From Corynebacterium lemuris (GTDB lineage Bacteria > Actinomycetota > Actinomycetes > Mycobacteriales > Mycobacteriaceae): 49,609 bases of DNA. The stretch is taken from positions 1-49,609 of the forward strand of contig NZ_JANWTC010000017.1 of NCBI RefSeq assembly GCF_024919295.1. The letters run 5' to 3'. Of this stretch, positions 33,571 through 42,678 are shown one piece after another; positions within the stretch are counted from its first letter, which is position 1; each line of letters opens with the position of its first letter. The notes beneath the pieces are model-generated. The model searched no databases, was not told the DNA's origin, and saw nothing but the letters and a program-made list of their open reading frames with translations. A program made the translations under genes and the position numbers.

Positions 33571-34908
33571 CTAGTAGTCCAGGTTGGAACGCAGCTCCCA
33601 GGGCGTGATCTGCTCCTGGTAGCTGTGCCACTCGCTCCACTTGGACCGCAGGAAATACTCGTAGACGTGCTCGCCCAGGATATCGGCCACGAAATCAGAT
33701 TTCTCCAGGATCCGCAGCGCCTGGTCCAGCGACGGCGGCAGATCCTTATAACCCATGGCCATCCGCTCGCGCCGGGTCAGCCGCGAGATGTCGTCCTCCG
33801 CGGGTTCCTTGAGCTCGCGTTCCTCGCGGATGCCCTCCAGGCCGGCGCCGAGCAGGACGGAAAATGCCAGGTAGGGGTTGCAGGCCGAGTCCAGGGAACG
33901 GACCTCCACCCGCCGCGATTCCGCCTTGGACAGCCGGTAGGTGGGCACGCGCACCAGGGCGGAACGGTTGGACACGCCCCAGGTGGCGGCGGTGGGGGCC
34001 TCGTTGCCGAAGACGATGCGTTTATAGGAGTTGGGCCACTGGTTGGTCACCGCGGAGATCTCCGGGGCGCGGTGGAGGATGCCGGCGATGAAGTGCTTCG
34101 CGGTCGTGGACAGGGAGATCTCGTCGTCCGGGTCGTGGAAGGCGTTGGTGTCGCCCTCGAACAGCGAAATGTGCGAGTGCATCGCGGAACCGGCGTGCTC
34201 GGTGAAGGGTTTGGGCATGAACGTGGCGCGCACGTCATTGGCCGCCGCGACCTGCTTGATCAGGTAGCGGAAGGTCATGATGTTGTCCGCCATCGTCAGC
34301 GCGTCGGCGTGGCGCAGGTCGATCTCCTGCTGGCCCGGCGCGGTCTCGTGGTGGGAGAACTCTGTGACGATGCCCATCGCATCCAGCGCGGTCATTGCTT
34401 CTCTGCGAAAGCGTGGCGCAATGTTGTGCGAGGCCTGGTCGAAGTAACCGCCGTTGTCCGTCGGTTCGATGGGTCCGCCGCCTGTGCCCTGTCTGAACAG
34501 GTAGAACTCCACCTCCGGGGAGATCATGCAGGTGAAGCCGTCGTCGGCGGCCAGCTGCACCTGGCGGCGCAGGATCTGCCGCGGATCCGACCAGGAGGGT
34601 TGGCCGTCGGGCATGGTGATGTCGCAGAACATCCGCGCCGTCTGCAGCTCCGGGTTGTCCGTGTCAAAGGGCAGGACCTGGAAGGTGGAGGGATCCGGTA
34701 GCGCGATGGTGTCGGACTCGGAGATCCGGGAGAGCCCCTCGATGGAGGAACCGTCGAAGCCCACGCCCTCCTCGAAGGCGCCCTCAAGTTCCGAGGGGCT
34801 CATCATGACGGACTTGAGGTACCCGAGCATGTCGGTGAACCACAGCCGGATGAAGCGGATGTCCCGTTCCTCGACGGCGCGCAGCACGAATTCCTGTTGG
34901 CGATTCAT
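33571..34908 (-). CDS. glnA2: Glutamine synthetase-like protein GlnA2
   Basis: The 445-residue type I synthetase family member has VGFDGSSIEGLSRI near the N-terminus, the metal site ISPEVEFYLF, FMPKPFTEHAGSAMHSHISL (ATP loop) and SNRSALVRVP. It is shorter than GSI-beta and lacks the adenylylation tyrosine; the region reads KEPAEDDISRLTRRER. It should therefore not be controlled by the neighbouring GlnE. In C. glutamicum the equivalent gene is dispensable. Members of this clade elsewhere may use amines or act weakly on glutamate. ATG 34908 is the family start; a longer open frame to 36006 lies antisense to another gene. Confidence 0.94.
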   Translation of the reverse strand: MNRQQEFVLRAVEERDIRFIRLWFTDMLGYLKSVMMSPSELEGAFEEGVGFDGSSIEGLSRISESDTIALPDPSTFQVLPFDTDNPELQTARMFCDITMPDGQPSWSDPRQILRRQVQLAADDGFTCMISPEVEFYLFRQGTGGGPIEPTDNGGYFDQASHNIAPRFRREAMTALDAMGIVTEFSHHETAPGQQEIDLRHADALTMADNIMTFRYLIKQVAAANDVRATFMPKPFTEHAGSAMHSHISLFEGDTNAFHDPDDEISLSTTAKHFIAGILHRAPEISAVTNQWPNSYKRIVFGNEAPTAATWGVSNRSALVRVPTYRLSKAESRRVEVRSLDSACNPYLAFSVLLGAGLEGIREERELKEPAEDDISRLTRRERMAMGYKDLPPSLDQALRILEKSDFVADILGEHVYEYFLRSKWSEWHSYQEQITPWELRSNLDY

Positions 34909-35100
34909 GGGTCCAACTCTAATTGGGTGTTCCGGATGGCGGGTGGGGGTGCTTTCCGCTGCGTATCGCCGCTGTTCGCCGGGGCTCGCACAGATGGGCG
35001 GGGGTGGCTGTGTCGGGATGGCGTGGTGCACTGTCAGCACACGGGGAGATCGAACAGGCTTTCCCCGGAACGAACCCCTGAAACGAACGGAGCCGTCACC

Positions 35101-36237
35101 ATGACCGCCATCATCCATCCCACCTTCAACGACCACACCGCCGCTCACGCGGGCGATCCGGAGCAGGTCTTCCGCGAGCAACTCGAATGCACCATCACCA
35201 CCCGGCTCGTTGCGGCCGCCCGCGCCGGTTGGACACCCGACGACATCCGCCACCTCATCGGCTCCGCCGCCGACCTCTTCCTGCACGCCGCCCTGCCGGA
35301 GGTGGAGGAATTCGCCCCCACGACCGTCCGCGCCGCCTGGCTGCGCCAGATCCACGGGCCCCGCAGCGGAGAGGCCACCATCAGCGAACTGGAGACCATC
35401 AGCGGGAGGCTCTCCGCCCTGCCGGGCTTCCAGGACACCGACCTGCTCACCGACCTGCACCTCCTCCACGACCGCGACCTCGAGGCCGGGGACTTGAGCG
35501 CCGAGCAGCGCCGCGCCCAGCAGCGGATCACCGGGCTGCTGAAGAAGGCCGAATCCACCACCTTCGCCGCCGAGGCCGAGACCCTGGTGGCCAAGGCCCA
35601 GCAACTGCGCCAGCGTTACCGCATCGACCACCTCGACCTGGAGGACCCCGGCCCCGGTGAGGTGGTCAGCGTGCGGATGCGGCTGCGCGCCCCGTGGGTG
35701 CGCCAGCAGTTCCTCCTCCTCGGCCGGGTCGCCCACGCCAATTCCTGCCGCACCGTGCTGGAGCGCTCGGTGGACATCGCCAGCCTCATCGGCCACCCGG
35801 ACGATGTCCGCCACACCGCCGAACTCTTCGCCAGCCTCAACCACCAGCGCGACTACTTCATGCGCACCTCCCCCGGCGCGCACGAGGCCACCCGCACCGG
35901 CCAGACCTCCGCCTACCGGCGTTCCTTCCTCTACAGCTACGCCGTACGCATCGGCGACCTGCTTCTCGACGCCGCCGCCGACACCCCCGTCACCCCGACC
36001 GAGCAACGCGACATCCTACCCGTCCTGGCCTCCCGCGCGGACGCCGCCCGCGAGGCCACCGACCAGCTCTTCCGCCACACCCGCAGCATGTCCTTCCGGC
36101 ACGGCCACCACGCCCGAGGTGCCGTCGACGGTGTCCGGGCGGCCGAACGCGCACATCTGGGCCCGGATGCCCCGGGCGTGGAGGATAGTGCTGCAGGTGA
36201 CGGAACAAACCCGTCACGGGCGCAGTCACACCGGTAG
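35101..36237 (+). CDS. DUF2786 domain protein
   Basis: The 378-residue soluble protein has a central DUF2786 region (about residues 140-180): AQQRITGLLKKAESTTFAAEAETLVAKAQQL, then RYRIDHLD, the typical KAE...A..L..KA pattern. After it are helices and a motif HANSCRTVL and RRSFLYSYAVRIGDLL seen in longer actinobacterial members. The N-terminal 130 residues are helical. The function of DUF2786 is unknown; it occurs in mobile and phage proteins as well as in chromosomes. ATG 35101 follows GGAGCCG. It diverges from glnA2 and precedes the CYTH-CHAD gene by 44 nt. Confidence 0.85.
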   Translation: MTAIIHPTFNDHTAAHAGDPEQVFREQLECTITTRLVAAARAGWTPDDIRHLIGSAADLFLHAALPEVEEFAPTTVRAAWLRQIHGPRSGEATISELETISGRLSALPGFQDTDLLTDLHLLHDRDLEAGDLSAEQRRAQQRITGLLKKAESTTFAAEAETLVAKAQQLRQRYRIDHLDLEDPGPGEVVSVRMRLRAPWVRQQFLLLGRVAHANSCRTVLERSVDIASLIGHPDDVRHTAELFASLNHQRDYFMRTSPGAHEATRTGQTSAYRRSFLYSYAVRIGDLLLDAAADTPVTPTEQRDILPVLASRADAAREATDQLFRHTRSMSFRHGHHARGAVDGVRAAERAHLGPDAPGVEDSAAGDGTNPSRAQSHR

Positions 36238-36281
36238 ATTGGAGATACCAGACCCAGCGCAGATCCCGGAGGAACCCACCC

Positions 36282-38015
36282 ATGTCCACCCGCATTTTCC
36301 TCGAGGTAGAAGCCAAATTCGCCGTGGTCGACACCGCCGTGGTGCCGGACCTGACCCGCATCACCGGGGTGGCCGCCATCGCCGCCACCCGCACCCACCG
36401 GATGTCCGCCATCTACTACGACACCGCGGATCTGCGCCTGACCCGCTCCCACATCACCCTGCGCCGCCGCGAAGGCGGCTCCGATGACGGCTGGCACCTC
36501 AAACTCCCCGGTGTCGGCGGCCGCCTGGAGATCCACGCCGACATCGGTGAACCGGTCGACGGCCTCTACCAGATACCCGAGGAGATCCTCGCCCAGGTCC
36601 GCGCCCTGGTCCGGCGCGAACAGCTCAACCCCATCGCCCAGGTGGACAACGAGCGGGTGGAATCCATCCTCGCCGGCGCCGACGGCAGCCGGCTGGCGGA
36701 GTTCTGCGATGACCACGTCTCCGCCTGGTCCCTGCTGCCGGGTGGTGTGCACACCTCCTGGCGCGAATGGGAGCTGGAACTGGCCGGGGAAACCGCCGGC
36801 ACCGAAGCAGGTGACACCCTCATCCACTCCGCCACCCAGCTCTTCCTCCGCGCCGGAGCACGCGTGTCCTCCTCCCCCGCCAAACTGGTCATGGCCCTGG
36901 GGGACTCCATCCACCACGCTCCCCTGCCGCCCTTCCTGGTCAACGCCGACATCGACCCGGACTCCCCCGCCGCGGCCGTCATCGCAGCACTCAAGCTCAA
37001 CCGGGACAAGCTGCTCGAATACGACCCGAAGGTACGCCGCGACGAATGGGACTCCATCCACCAGATGCGGGTGGCCACCCGGGAGCTGCGCAGCCACATG
37101 GAGACCTTCAACGGTATCCTCGGCGGCGAGGAACTCGAGCACATCGAGGCCGAGCTGAAGCTGCTGGCCGGCATGCTCGGTCATGCCCGCGACGCGGAGG
37201 TCGTTGAGGAACGCTTCCTGCGCCTGCTCGACTCGGAGGACTCCGATGTCCTCGACGAAACCACCCGTGAGCACCTGCGCCACGACATGGGTGAGGAGTA
37301 CCGGCGTGCCCACCGCCGAGCGGTACTCACCCTCGACTCCGACCGCTACCTGGAGCTGCTCGACGCCATCGACAGCCTGCTGGCTGACCCGCCGGTCGTC
37401 GGCGCGCACGCCGCCGCCGAACAGGACGTCGAGGAGAGGCCCGCCGCCCCGCAGGCCCAGTCCGCCGAGGAGGTCGAGGCGATCCTCTCCCAGCATCTTG
37501 AGGAGGCGTACAAGAAGCTGATGAAACGGCACCGCAGGGCCGTGGAGAACCGGGACAACCCCGAGCTCACGCTGCACCAGCGGGAGGAGTACTTCCATGA
37601 CATGCGCAAGTCCGCGAAGAAGCTGCGCTACGCCGCGGAGGCGGTCGGTGCGGCGACCTCACTGAAGACGAAGCGCCTGTACAACGCGTGCAAGCAGATG
37701 CAGTCCAGCCTGGGGGATTTCCAGGATGCGGTCACCTCCCGCGACAGGCTCGTCCACATGGCGCAGGCCGCCCAGCGCCGCGGGGAGGACACCTTCGGTT
37801 ACGGCCTGCTCTACCAGCGGGAACGCTTCAGCGGACTGAAGTCGCTGGAGGAGTACTCCGACGAGGTCAAGTCGATCCGCGCGGCCTACAAGCAGCTGCG
37901 TAAATCCGTGGAGGAGGCGGCTGGGGAGAGGGCGAAGCAGGAGGAGAAGCGTCGGAAGAAGGAAGAGAAGAAACAGCAGAAGGCGCAGGATGAGGCGCCT
38001 GTGCCTAAGGCTTGA
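36282..38015 (+). CDS. CYTH and CHAD domain protein (polyphosphate-linked)
   Basis: The 577-residue protein starts with a CYTH domain (residues 1-200) containing the diagnostic FLEVEAKF (ExExK) that binds triphosphates with metal ions. A CHAD domain (about 225-540) follows, with conserved basic His/Arg/Lys residues in WDSIHQMRVATRELRSH, MLGHARDAEVVEERF and YFHDMRKSAKKLRYAAEAVG. CHAD domains bind inorganic polyphosphate; CYTH domains cleave triphosphate or adenylate substrates. The C-terminal 40 residues are an Lys/Glu-rich coiled tail (KRRKKEEKKQQK). ATG 36282 follows GGAGGAACC. It may be a polyphosphate granule protein. Confidence 0.92.
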   Translation: MSTRIFLEVEAKFAVVDTAVVPDLTRITGVAAIAATRTHRMSAIYYDTADLRLTRSHITLRRREGGSDDGWHLKLPGVGGRLEIHADIGEPVDGLYQIPEEILAQVRALVRREQLNPIAQVDNERVESILAGADGSRLAEFCDDHVSAWSLLPGGVHTSWREWELELAGETAGTEAGDTLIHSATQLFLRAGARVSSSPAKLVMALGDSIHHAPLPPFLVNADIDPDSPAAAVIAALKLNRDKLLEYDPKVRRDEWDSIHQMRVATRELRSHMETFNGILGGEELEHIEAELKLLAGMLGHARDAEVVEERFLRLLDSEDSDVLDETTREHLRHDMGEEYRRAHRRAVLTLDSDRYLELLDAIDSLLADPPVVGAHAAAEQDVEERPAAPQAQSAEEVEAILSQHLEEAYKKLMKRHRRAVENRDNPELTLHQREEYFHDMRKSAKKLRYAAEAVGAATSLKTKRLYNACKQMQSSLGDFQDAVTSRDRLVHMAQAAQRRGEDTFGYGLLYQRERFSGLKSLEEYSDEVKSIRAAYKQLRKSVEEAAGERAKQEEKRRKKEEKKQQKAQDEAPVPKA

Positions 38016-39180
38016 GCACTACCTTGATGCAGCCGTCCTGCTTCTTCTGGAACTTCTCGTACATCTCCGGTGCCGCATCCAGCGGGGCGGTGTGTGTCTT
38101 GAGGTCGAGGACGCCGAGGGGGTCCGAGGGATCATCCACCAGCGGCAGCAGCGTATCGGTCCAGGACCTGACGTTGCACTGACCCATCCGCAACTGGATC
38201 TGCTTGTCGAACATCGTCAGCATCGGCAGGGGATCCTTCATACCGCCGTAGACCCCGCTGATCGAGATCGTGCCACCCCGCCGGACCGCGTCGATGGCGG
38301 TGTACAAGGCGCTGAGCCGGTCCACCCCGGCCACCTCCATGGCCTGGCGCCCCACCGGGGAGGGCAGCAGTCCCACCGCCTTCTGGGCTGCCCCGGCCAC
38401 ATGCGAACCGTGGCCTTCCATGCCCACCGCGTCCACCACGGAGTCCGGCCCACGCCCACCGGTGAGATCCTTGAGCTGCTCGACCACACCCTCGGAGGAA
38501 TCCAGGGTCTCGATGCCGTGACGCTCGGCCATGGCCCGGCGCTCCGCCACCGGGTCCACGGCAATCACCCGGTACCCCAGGTGCCTGCCGATCCGGGCGG
38601 ACATCTGGCCGATCGGTCCCAGGCCGAGCACAGCGAGGGACCCACCCTCCGGGGGTGCGGCGTAGTGCACCGCCTGCCAGGCGGTGGGCACCACGTCGGA
38701 AAGGTAGAGGTAGCGCTCGTCCTCCCCGGTGTGGGGGACCTTGATGGGGCCGTAGTCCGCATGCGGTACACGCATGTACTCCGCCTGCCCACCGGACACC
38801 GAGCCGTAGAGGCGGGAGTAACCGAGGAACTGGGCACCGGTGTTGTACTCACGGACCTGGGTGGTCTCGCACTGTGACTGCAGGCCCTGGCGGCACATGA
38901 AGCAGTGGCCGCAGGAGACGTTAAAGGGGATGACCACGCGATCCCCCGGTTTGATGTGGGCGACCGCGGAGCCGACCTCCTCGACGATGCCCATGGGTTC
39001 ATGGCCGATGATGTCGCCCTTGTCCATGAACGGGGTCAGTACCTCATACAGGTGCAGGTCGGAACCACAGATGGCGGTCGAGGTGATCCGCACGATCGCG
39101 TCTGTCGGCTCCTGGATCTGCGGATCCGGGACCTCCTCGATGCTGACCGAGCGCTTTCCCTGCCACGTCAATGCCTTCAT
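38005..39180 (-). CDS. Zinc-dependent alcohol dehydrogenase (glutathione-independent formaldehyde dehydrogenase-like)
   Basis: The 391-residue medium-chain dehydrogenase has the catalytic-zinc Cys in STAICGSDLHLYE, the zinc ligands GHEPMGIVEEVG, a structural zinc cluster SCGHCFMCRQGLQSQC, and a Rossmann loop VLGLGPIGQMSAR near residue 190. The longer C-terminal region and SWTDTLLPLVDDPSDPLG resemble members annotated as glutathione-independent formaldehyde dehydrogenases. Substrate is not predictable. ATG 39180 follows AGGAGGAAAA. The 3' end overlaps the CYTH-CHAD gene by 11 bp in convergent orientation. Confidence 0.9.
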   Translation of the reverse strand: MKALTWQGKRSVSIEEVPDPQIQEPTDAIVRITSTAICGSDLHLYEVLTPFMDKGDIIGHEPMGIVEEVGSAVAHIKPGDRVVIPFNVSCGHCFMCRQGLQSQCETTQVREYNTGAQFLGYSRLYGSVSGGQAEYMRVPHADYGPIKVPHTGEDERYLYLSDVVPTAWQAVHYAAPPEGGSLAVLGLGPIGQMSARIGRHLGYRVIAVDPVAERRAMAERHGIETLDSSEGVVEQLKDLTGGRGPDSVVDAVGMEGHGSHVAGAAQKAVGLLPSPVGRQAMEVAGVDRLSALYTAIDAVRRGGTISISGVYGGMKDPLPMLTMFDKQIQLRMGQCNVRSWTDTLLPLVDDPSDPLGVLDLKTHTAPLDAAPEMYEKFQKKQDGCIKVVLKP

Positions 39181-39319
39181 TTTTCCTCCTTCCCAGGGGT
39201 GCCGCCCCGGGACGGAGCAACAACGCTGAGCTGTCGGGTTTCCCCGACCCTACCGACGAAATATCGCGCCAGCTACCGCGTTCCGGAGGCCAGCTTGTCC
39301 CCAGGCCAGACAGACGGCC

Positions 39320-39356
39320 ACGGCCCCGCCACCTGAGCAGGTGGCGGGGCCGTTTC
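39320..39356. terminator. Strong hairpin between convergent and divergent units
   Basis: Arms ACGGCCCCGCCACCT (39320-39334) and AGGTGGCGGGGCCGT (39339-39353) with loop GAGC, followed by TT on the plus strand. It lies downstream of the small gene at 39367-39579 (minus strand) and ahead of the dehydrogenase. The short T tract makes termination efficiency uncertain. Confidence 0.6.
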
Positions 39357-39366
39357 GCGTGCGGGG

Positions 39367-39579
39367 TTACTTCTCCCAGGCCGGGGGCTTGCCCCAGTCG
39401 TCCTCGGCAGCGTCCTCGGCATCGGCGGCAGCTCTACGGGCGGCGGCGATCTCCAGGGCGGCAGCCGCCTCCTCACGGGTGTCGTAGGGGCCCATGCGAT
39501 CCTCCCACGCACCCTCCTTGCCCTGGGTGACCTCGTGGGTCTTCGGGTCGAAGTACCATTTCTCGTCTTCCGGGGTCAT
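39367..39579 (-). CDS. Small conserved protein (70 residues)
   Basis: The start at 39579 (MTPEDEKWYFDPKTHEVTQG) is preferred over an upstream ATG at 39600 because AGGAGGAGAAC directly precedes it. The pattern KWYFDPKTHEVTQGKEGAWEDRMGPYDTREEAAAAL is typical of small corynebacterial and mycobacterial proteins sometimes labelled SPOR-like or, misleadingly, methionine aminopeptidase; such proteins have no catalytic residues. The C-terminal part is an Ala/Glu/Asp-rich helix. Function unknown. Confidence 0.75.
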   Translation of the reverse strand: MTPEDEKWYFDPKTHEVTQGKEGAWEDRMGPYDTREEAAAALEIAAARRAAADAEDAAEDDWGKPPAWEK

Positions 39580-39712
39580 GTTCTCCTCCTGCGTTTTCAT
39601 GGTTCGGGGCCACGGCGGGGTTGTCCGTTTTATGGCCCCAGGCTACCCGTGCCCGGCACGGCACGGCGGGGACTACTGTGGGAATCACAAGAGTGTAAGG
39701 AGAACAACCACC

Positions 39713-40996
39713 ATGCCGATGTGGCCCGCCCCCGAGCTTCCCACCACCGACCGCGTGACCAGCGCCCACCGGGAGAAGGTGGGCGTCGAGCCCCTCCATG
39801 TGGCCCACGCCCCGGCCACGTGGCTGCTCATCGGTGAGCACGTCGACCATTCCGGTGGCGTGGTACTGGCCACCCTGACGGATCTGGAGGTCGCGGTCGC
39901 GCTCTCCCAGCGCAGCGACGACCTGCTCAAGGTCACCCTCCACGAGACCACCCCACGCGGTGTGAAGATCATCGAGGACCAGATCAGCTCCGGGGTCGTC
40001 GCCGAGCGTGCCGCGGCCCAGCAGCCGACCATCGACGAACGCGGCCGCCCCGTCGACCCACCCACCCCGGAGGGTGGCCTGGCCGCGCGGCTGGGCGGGA
40101 TCGTGTGGACGATGATCCAGCGCCAGCTGCTCTCCCGCGACACCGCCGGCCTGGACGTCACCGTGGTCACCGACATCCCCGACGGTGTCGGCCTCGGCGA
40201 CGAGGCGGCCCTGGAGTCGGCCTTCGTGCTCGCCCTGCTTGGCGACGCCCCCGACCTCGACGACGCCCCCATGCGCACCCGCCTCGCCGAGGTCTGCCAC
40301 CAGTCCGCCGAGATGTTCTCCCCCGCCCCGCCGCTGCGCGCCCGCCACACCGTGGCCCTGCGCGGGGTCAGTGACTCGGTCTCCGTCATCGACTACGCCG
40401 ACGGCTCCGTCACCCAGGCACCCCACCCGCAGTCCGCTGACCTGGAGTTCTTCGCCATCACGGTGGAGCACGCCCGCACGGACCGCTCCGCTGAGATCCG
40501 CCGCCGCCAGCGTTTCGTCGCCGACGCCTGCCGCGCCTTCGGCACCGAGTCTCTGCGCTTGCTTCCCGACGCCCGCCAGCGCGTCGTCGAATGGCTCTCG
40601 GCCGTGCACAAGGTCCACGGCACCGACGACACCCCCTCCGTGGGTGAAGCCGCCGCCTGGCTCGCCTTCGAGGAGAAGGAGACCGAACGCGCCCAGCAGA
40701 TGGCCCGCGCCCTACGTGCCCGCCGCAGCGAGGACATCTGGCCCCTGCTCGCCCAGTCCCAGTCCGGACTGACCGGCCCCTACGGCCTGCTCGGTTCCGA
40801 GGCGATGGTCCAGCTCTGCCTGGTCCGCGGTGCACTCGGCGCCCGTGCCGCCTCGGCCGGCAACATCGAGGGCGTCATCGCCGGGGTCAGCACCCGCCGC
40901 GCCCCGAACTTCGCCCGGGACCTCGCCGACGACGGCCTCGTGGTCGTACCGCTGGGCCGGGGACGCGTGGCCGGGGTGCTTCCCCAGGAGGGTTGA
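39713..40996 (+). CDS. Galactokinase-like GHMP kinase family protein, probably degenerate
   Basis: The 427-residue protein resembles galactokinases in LLIGEHVDHSGGVVL (residues 39-53; usual GEHTDYNGG) and in length. The phosphate-binding motif 2 reads DIPDGVGLGDEAALE (154-168), so the usual Ser-Ser after GLG is replaced by Asp-Glu. The MDQ segment with the catalytic Asp is replaced by HQSAEMFSPAPP. No clear third GHMP motif is visible near GLVVVPLGRGR. Corynebacteria carry such a gene widely, so it may have a different role. ATG 39713 follows AAGGAGAAC. No galactose genes are nearby. Confidence 0.75.
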   Translation: MPMWPAPELPTTDRVTSAHREKVGVEPLHVAHAPATWLLIGEHVDHSGGVVLATLTDLEVAVALSQRSDDLLKVTLHETTPRGVKIIEDQISSGVVAERAAAQQPTIDERGRPVDPPTPEGGLAARLGGIVWTMIQRQLLSRDTAGLDVTVVTDIPDGVGLGDEAALESAFVLALLGDAPDLDDAPMRTRLAEVCHQSAEMFSPAPPLRARHTVALRGVSDSVSVIDYADGSVTQAPHPQSADLEFFAITVEHARTDRSAEIRRRQRFVADACRAFGTESLRLLPDARQRVVEWLSAVHKVHGTDDTPSVGEAAAWLAFEEKETERAQQMARALRARRSEDIWPLLAQSQSGLTGPYGLLGSEAMVQLCLVRGALGARAASAGNIEGVIAGVSTRRAPNFARDLADDGLVVVPLGRGRVAGVLPQEG

Positions 40997-41366
40997 GGCT
41001 TTCCGCACGGCACCGGGAATCCAGGCGTGCTCTGGGTCCCGTGAAAGGCGGGGAGGATCTTCGTGCCGACTGAGGCCCTGCCTCTCAGCTACGGTCTCAT
41101 CCTCCGTCTCCTCGTTTTCTTCAGTGGTGGCGCCGAGGATGGTCCCGGCGCGGCCCCTCGCCTAGCGGACGAACGTACGCGGGGCGTCCCGGGAGATTCC
41201 GGGTTCCTCACCGAGCACGGCCCGGACTGTGGGACTCCAGGGCCGTGCGCGGGGCTCGGTGGTGATGCTTGCCCTGGAAGGCGGTGCATGCGGCACTGTT
41301 ATGGCTATCGTGGGGGTCACCCAGGACCACCAGGTCTGACCTGACCTGGCGGGTACGAGGAGAAAG
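40997..41366 (+). other. Structured 370-nt intergenic region before the antiporter gene
   Basis: No convincing gene. It contains a nested hairpin at 41210-41260 (outer ACCGAGC / GCTCGGT; inner ACGGCCC / GGGCCGT) and a second hairpin CCAGGTC / GACCTGG at 41330-41349, just 8-10 nt before the ribosome-binding site. I matched no known riboswitch. The small open frames here have atypical composition and no recognisable product. Confidence 0.5.
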
Positions 41367-42626
41367 GTGGGCAACCACGTGGAGATCAATCTGGTCTTGA
41401 CCTTGTTCGCCGGGGCGTTGCTGACGTTCGCTGCGTTTTCCACCCTGCTGCAACGGATCAGCCTGCCTGGCCCCCTGCTGTGTCTGGCTTTCGGGGTACT
41501 GATCGGACCCTATGCCCTGGATCTACTGCGGATGGAGGACTTCCAGGTGTCCACCGGCACACTGCTGGAACAGGCGGCCCGAATCACCCTGGCCATGGGT
41601 CTGGCCGGGGTGGCCCTACGGTTGCCGCACGGCTACTGGCGGGCCAACATGCGGTGGATTGCAGTGATCATCGGCCTGGGCATGGCGCTGATGCTTGTGG
41701 TCGCGACAGGGGTCCTGTGGTGGGGGCTGGGCATTTCCTTCCTCCTCGCACTGGTGCTGGGCGCGATCGTCACCCCCACGGATCCGGTGGTCACCACCCC
41801 GATCGTCACCGGTTCCCTGGCTGAGGAAAAGGTTCCGGAGCGGGTCCGGCACAACCTCTCGGCCGAGAGCGGGATCAATGACGGACTGGGGTACCTGTTC
41901 GTCATGCTGCCTATGCTCCTGATGACCACGCCTGATCAGGCCTGGCAGGAGTTTCTCACCACGGTTCTCCTGTGGGAGGTGCTCGGTGCCGTCCTCGTCG
42001 GCGCCCTGGCAGGCTTCGTGTTCGGGAAGGTCTTCGTGCTCGTGCAGGAGCACGACCTCATGGAGGAAAGCTCCTACCTCGCCTTCATCGTGCCGCTGGC
42101 GCTGCTGCTGCTCGGGGCCGGCAAACTTCTGGGCACCGATGGCCTTCTCGTCGTGTTCATCGGGGTGGCCGTCTTCGGCCAGGTCATCCCCCAGCGGGAG
42201 GAATCCGAGGAGGACAAGGTCCAGGACGCCATCGCACGCCTATTCCTGCTACCTGCCTTCGTGCTGCTGGGAATCGCCCTGCCGATCAGTGACTGGGCCG
42301 GACTGGGTGGGGCCGCCCTCGCCGTGGTGGCCACGGCCGTCCTGCTGCGCCGGCTCGTCACGCTGTGGACGCTGCGACCGTTGCTGAAAGGTGTGCACGA
42401 CCGGTCCGAAACGTTTTTCCTCAGCTGGTTCGGCCCGATCGGGATCTCGGCGTTGTTCTACGCGACACTGGCCGAACGCCACACCGGCAATCACGAGATT
42501 TTCGTGTTGGCCACCCTCGCTATCACCTGTTCGGTGCTCCTCCACGGGTTGACTGCGGCACCGTTGAGTGCCTGGTTGAAAAAGCGGGAGCCACAGGACA
42601 AACAGCAGGAGGAGGTGAGCGCCTGA
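41367..42626 (+). CDS. Cation:proton antiporter (CPA1/NhaP family)
   Basis: The 419-residue membrane protein has 11-12 helices. The motif AIVTPTDPVVTTPIV (residues about 133-147) and the cation-binding ESGINDGLGY (about 168-177, with the ND pair) mark CPA1 Na+(K+)/H+ exchangers. The start is GTG 41367, preceded closely by GAGGAGAAAG. The C-terminus is a short charged tail, without a regulatory domain. Its 5' leader may be structured. It converges with a K+ channel gene 52 nt downstream, so this short segment deals with monovalent cation and pH balance. Confidence 0.9.
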   Translation: MGNHVEINLVLTLFAGALLTFAAFSTLLQRISLPGPLLCLAFGVLIGPYALDLLRMEDFQVSTGTLLEQAARITLAMGLAGVALRLPHGYWRANMRWIAVIIGLGMALMLVVATGVLWWGLGISFLLALVLGAIVTPTDPVVTTPIVTGSLAEEKVPERVRHNLSAESGINDGLGYLFVMLPMLLMTTPDQAWQEFLTTVLLWEVLGAVLVGALAGFVFGKVFVLVQEHDLMEESSYLAFIVPLALLLLGAGKLLGTDGLLVVFIGVAVFGQVIPQREESEEDKVQDAIARLFLLPAFVLLGIALPISDWAGLGGAALAVVATAVLLRRLVTLWTLRPLLKGVHDRSETFFLSWFGPIGISALFYATLAERHTGNHEIFVLATLAITCSVLLHGLTAAPLSAWLKKREPQDKQQEEVSA

Positions 42627-42678
42627 AGCCCTGCCCTCCTTCCCGTGACCGCTGCTCGATTGAGGTGCCTTCGGAGAC

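Noticed and set aside
32155..34701. An 848-codon plus-strand open frame across glnE and glnA2
   Set aside because: Antisense to strongly conserved genes and without recognisable domains.
41063..41344. Short plus-strand frame in the antiporter leader
   Set aside because: No ribosome-binding site, no recognisable sequence, and it crosses a strong hairpin.
40997..41366. c-di-AMP (ydaO) riboswitch before the antiporter
   Set aside because: The conserved core segments of that class were not found in order.
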